NCBI RefSeq assembly: GCF_014898055.3
Contig: NW_023601433.1
Location: forward strand, 23,921,641 to 23,985,640
Reading direction: 5' to 3'
Origin: Talpa occidentalis
Taxonomy: Eukaryota > Chordata > Mammalia > Eulipotyphla > Talpidae
Length of the DNA: 64,000 nucleotides
In this document: positions 61,922 through 64,000 of the stretch, piece after piece
Numbering within the stretch: position 1 is the first letter of the stretch
How the letters are laid out: each line of letters opens with the position of its first letter
The notes under the pieces: model-generated
What the model was told of the DNA's origin: nothing
The model's input: only the letters and a program-made list of their open reading frames with translations
Databases searched by the model: none
Made by a program: the position numbers and the translations under genes

Positions 61922-62685
61922 CTTTCAACCATAACTTTATGGAAAACCAACATTCAAAATCTATTTCCCCTTTAAGAGACTGTCAAATATATTCCGATAA
62001 ACTCTTGCACAGAGTAGTCTTATAATCAAGAGATTTTATGAAAATTTTTTTCTACTTAAATGAAAAAAAAAATTACTTTTAATGCAAAGTGAATGCAACC
62101 ATGGGAAAATTCAGGCAACTTTCCTTATAATAAGAACTGTACATCACCCGCCTTTCCAAAACCCAGTTAAAAGCATGCTCAAAGAGGCTTTTCTTTGACT
62201 GAGTCATTCCCTTACTAGAGAGAGGTCTGTCCATTTGGCCTTGGTACCGTTGCTATTCCAAGATTTTTGTCTGTTTCATCCACTGTGCACAATTTGTTGA
62301 CATGTCATTTTTCAGAGTAATTTCTTATAATTGTTTTAAATTTCAGAATGATCCATGGTAATCTTTCATTTCTGACTTTAGTCATTTGGATTGCACTGAT
62401 TTTCTCTATTTATCAAGTCTCTAATTTATGCACGTCCATTGTACTTTTCATTATTTTCTTCTGCTCTGGAATTTTGCAAACATATTTTGAGACTACAGTT
62501 TCCTCATATTTTAGGATTGCCCCATGAATCAATCTCTTTGTCACTATGTGGTCACCTGTTTATCTGCAATATTTTTTATTCTTCAGAATATCCACTTTTC
62601 GTGATTGTAATCTAACTACTTCAAATTTCATGACTAGCATTTTATTAGTATTCGATTTCTCTTCACTTTTAAAATGAAAAGTGGG

Positions 62686-62932
62686 GCCTCCCCAGTGGCA
62701 CAGCGGGTTGAACGCTGCACTGTGGAGCTGTCCCCGGCCCCGGCCACCGGCGAGGGTCCCACATGGCGCGGCAGACGTCTCCTGTCTCGCCCGCTGCTCC
62801 CCTCAGCAGTGTATTTCAGCCAGTCTGCCTGTTCCGCTCCCCGCTCTGTCTCCGATGAATCCTCTCACCCTCCCACACATCTGGCCTGTACCCCAGTTCT
62901 TGTATAAAAATAAACAAATCTAAAAAAATAAA
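62686..62932 (+). mobile_element. tRNA-derived SINE within duplicon C copy 3
   Basis: Orthologous to 28346 and 57871 by position. The head is GGGGCCTCCCCAGTGGCACAG-like and the tail TTGTATAAAAATAAACAAA. Confidence 0.88.
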
Positions 62933-63373
62933 TAAATGAAATGAAAAGCCCCAGCAGGTCTTCAATCTGGCTTCTCTGATGTCATTCTCCCTTTTTGTCC
63001 AGGCCTCTGCTTCTCTCTGGGGATATATCAACACTCCCACCAGGCCACAGGATGGCACACCACGACTGATAACAGTATAGCAAATGCAGGCCCCTCAGGC
63101 GAATCCTAAGGGTGGAAGCACAGACCCAGCTGGAAACCATTTCCCCTCCACTAGGCCAGCTGTAAAACCTAGCTCTCCAGCAAAGTGCCCCGCTAGCCGC
63201 CCCCCACCTCATGCTGGCATGCACAGCGAGGTCAAAGTTCGCAGGAGCAGTGACCATTGGCACAGCCTCCCTGTGGATTCCTCCCGGGAGCCGCTGCAGG
63301 GAGGGGACTGGGCGCAACATCCAGTCACTGCTTTCTCCTTCTCTTGTTGAACAACTGGTCAGTCCTTCTGGAA

Positions 63374-64000
<627 letters not shown>

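Overview
This is mammalian genomic DNA, and no prokaryotic features were found. It is dense in L1 LINEs, a tRNA-derived SINE family and endogenous retroviruses, with a few fragments of single-copy genes. The SINE head has RNA polymerase III A- and B-box-like sequence, and its tail ends in a tract like TTGTATAAATAAATAAA. I associate this SINE with bats, most likely the rhinolophoid (horseshoe or leaf-nosed) lineage. That assignment is from memory and has not been searched.

Layout. 1-18.7 kb is repeats: a full-length L1 with target-site duplications (2.67-9.59 kb, + strand), a 5'-truncated L1 (9.97-12.88 kb, - strand), an internally deleted L1 with target-site duplications (13.50-16.43 kb, - strand), and a small satellite-like array with a period near 190 bp (16.74-17.52 kb). 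19.2-21.6 kb may be a retroposed sequence with an A-tail. 21.9-30.1 kb holds duplicated blocks called A, B and C here, a minus-strand ERV-L-like remnant, and a first copy of PTCHD3 exon 1 followed by exon 2 at 31.25 kb. 35.56-36.43 kb is a CpG island with exon 1 of RAB18. 42.0-45.2 kb carries PTCHD3 exons 4 and 3 on the minus strand. 46.7-53.8 kb is a provirus of betaretrovirus type with both LTRs. From 57.1 kb to the window end, blocks C-A-B-C form a tandem arrangement with a 4.8-kb unit, holding two more copies of PTCHD3 exon 1.

The only sequence that looks like a functional protein-coding gene is RAB18 exon 1: a start codon, an intact P-loop, a perfect splice donor and an NRF1-type promoter. 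No later RAB18 exon was recognised in the remaining 28 kb. PTCHD3 (patched-domain containing 3) is a broken gene. Exons 1-2 lie on the plus strand and exons 3-4 on the minus strand, yet the phase at the exon 2/exon 3 boundary still matches. An inverted pair of about 640-bp homologous segments (33.80-34.45 kb and 54.05-54.68 kb) lies where an inversion in intron 2 would be expected to break. Every PTCHD3 copy carries a disabling lesion or a truncation.

I found no new biological system. The most notable observations are the split PTCHD3 locus, with RAB18 exon 1 between its halves, and the local amplification of PTCHD3 exon 1. All similarity statements come from reading by eye. No alignment or database search was possible.
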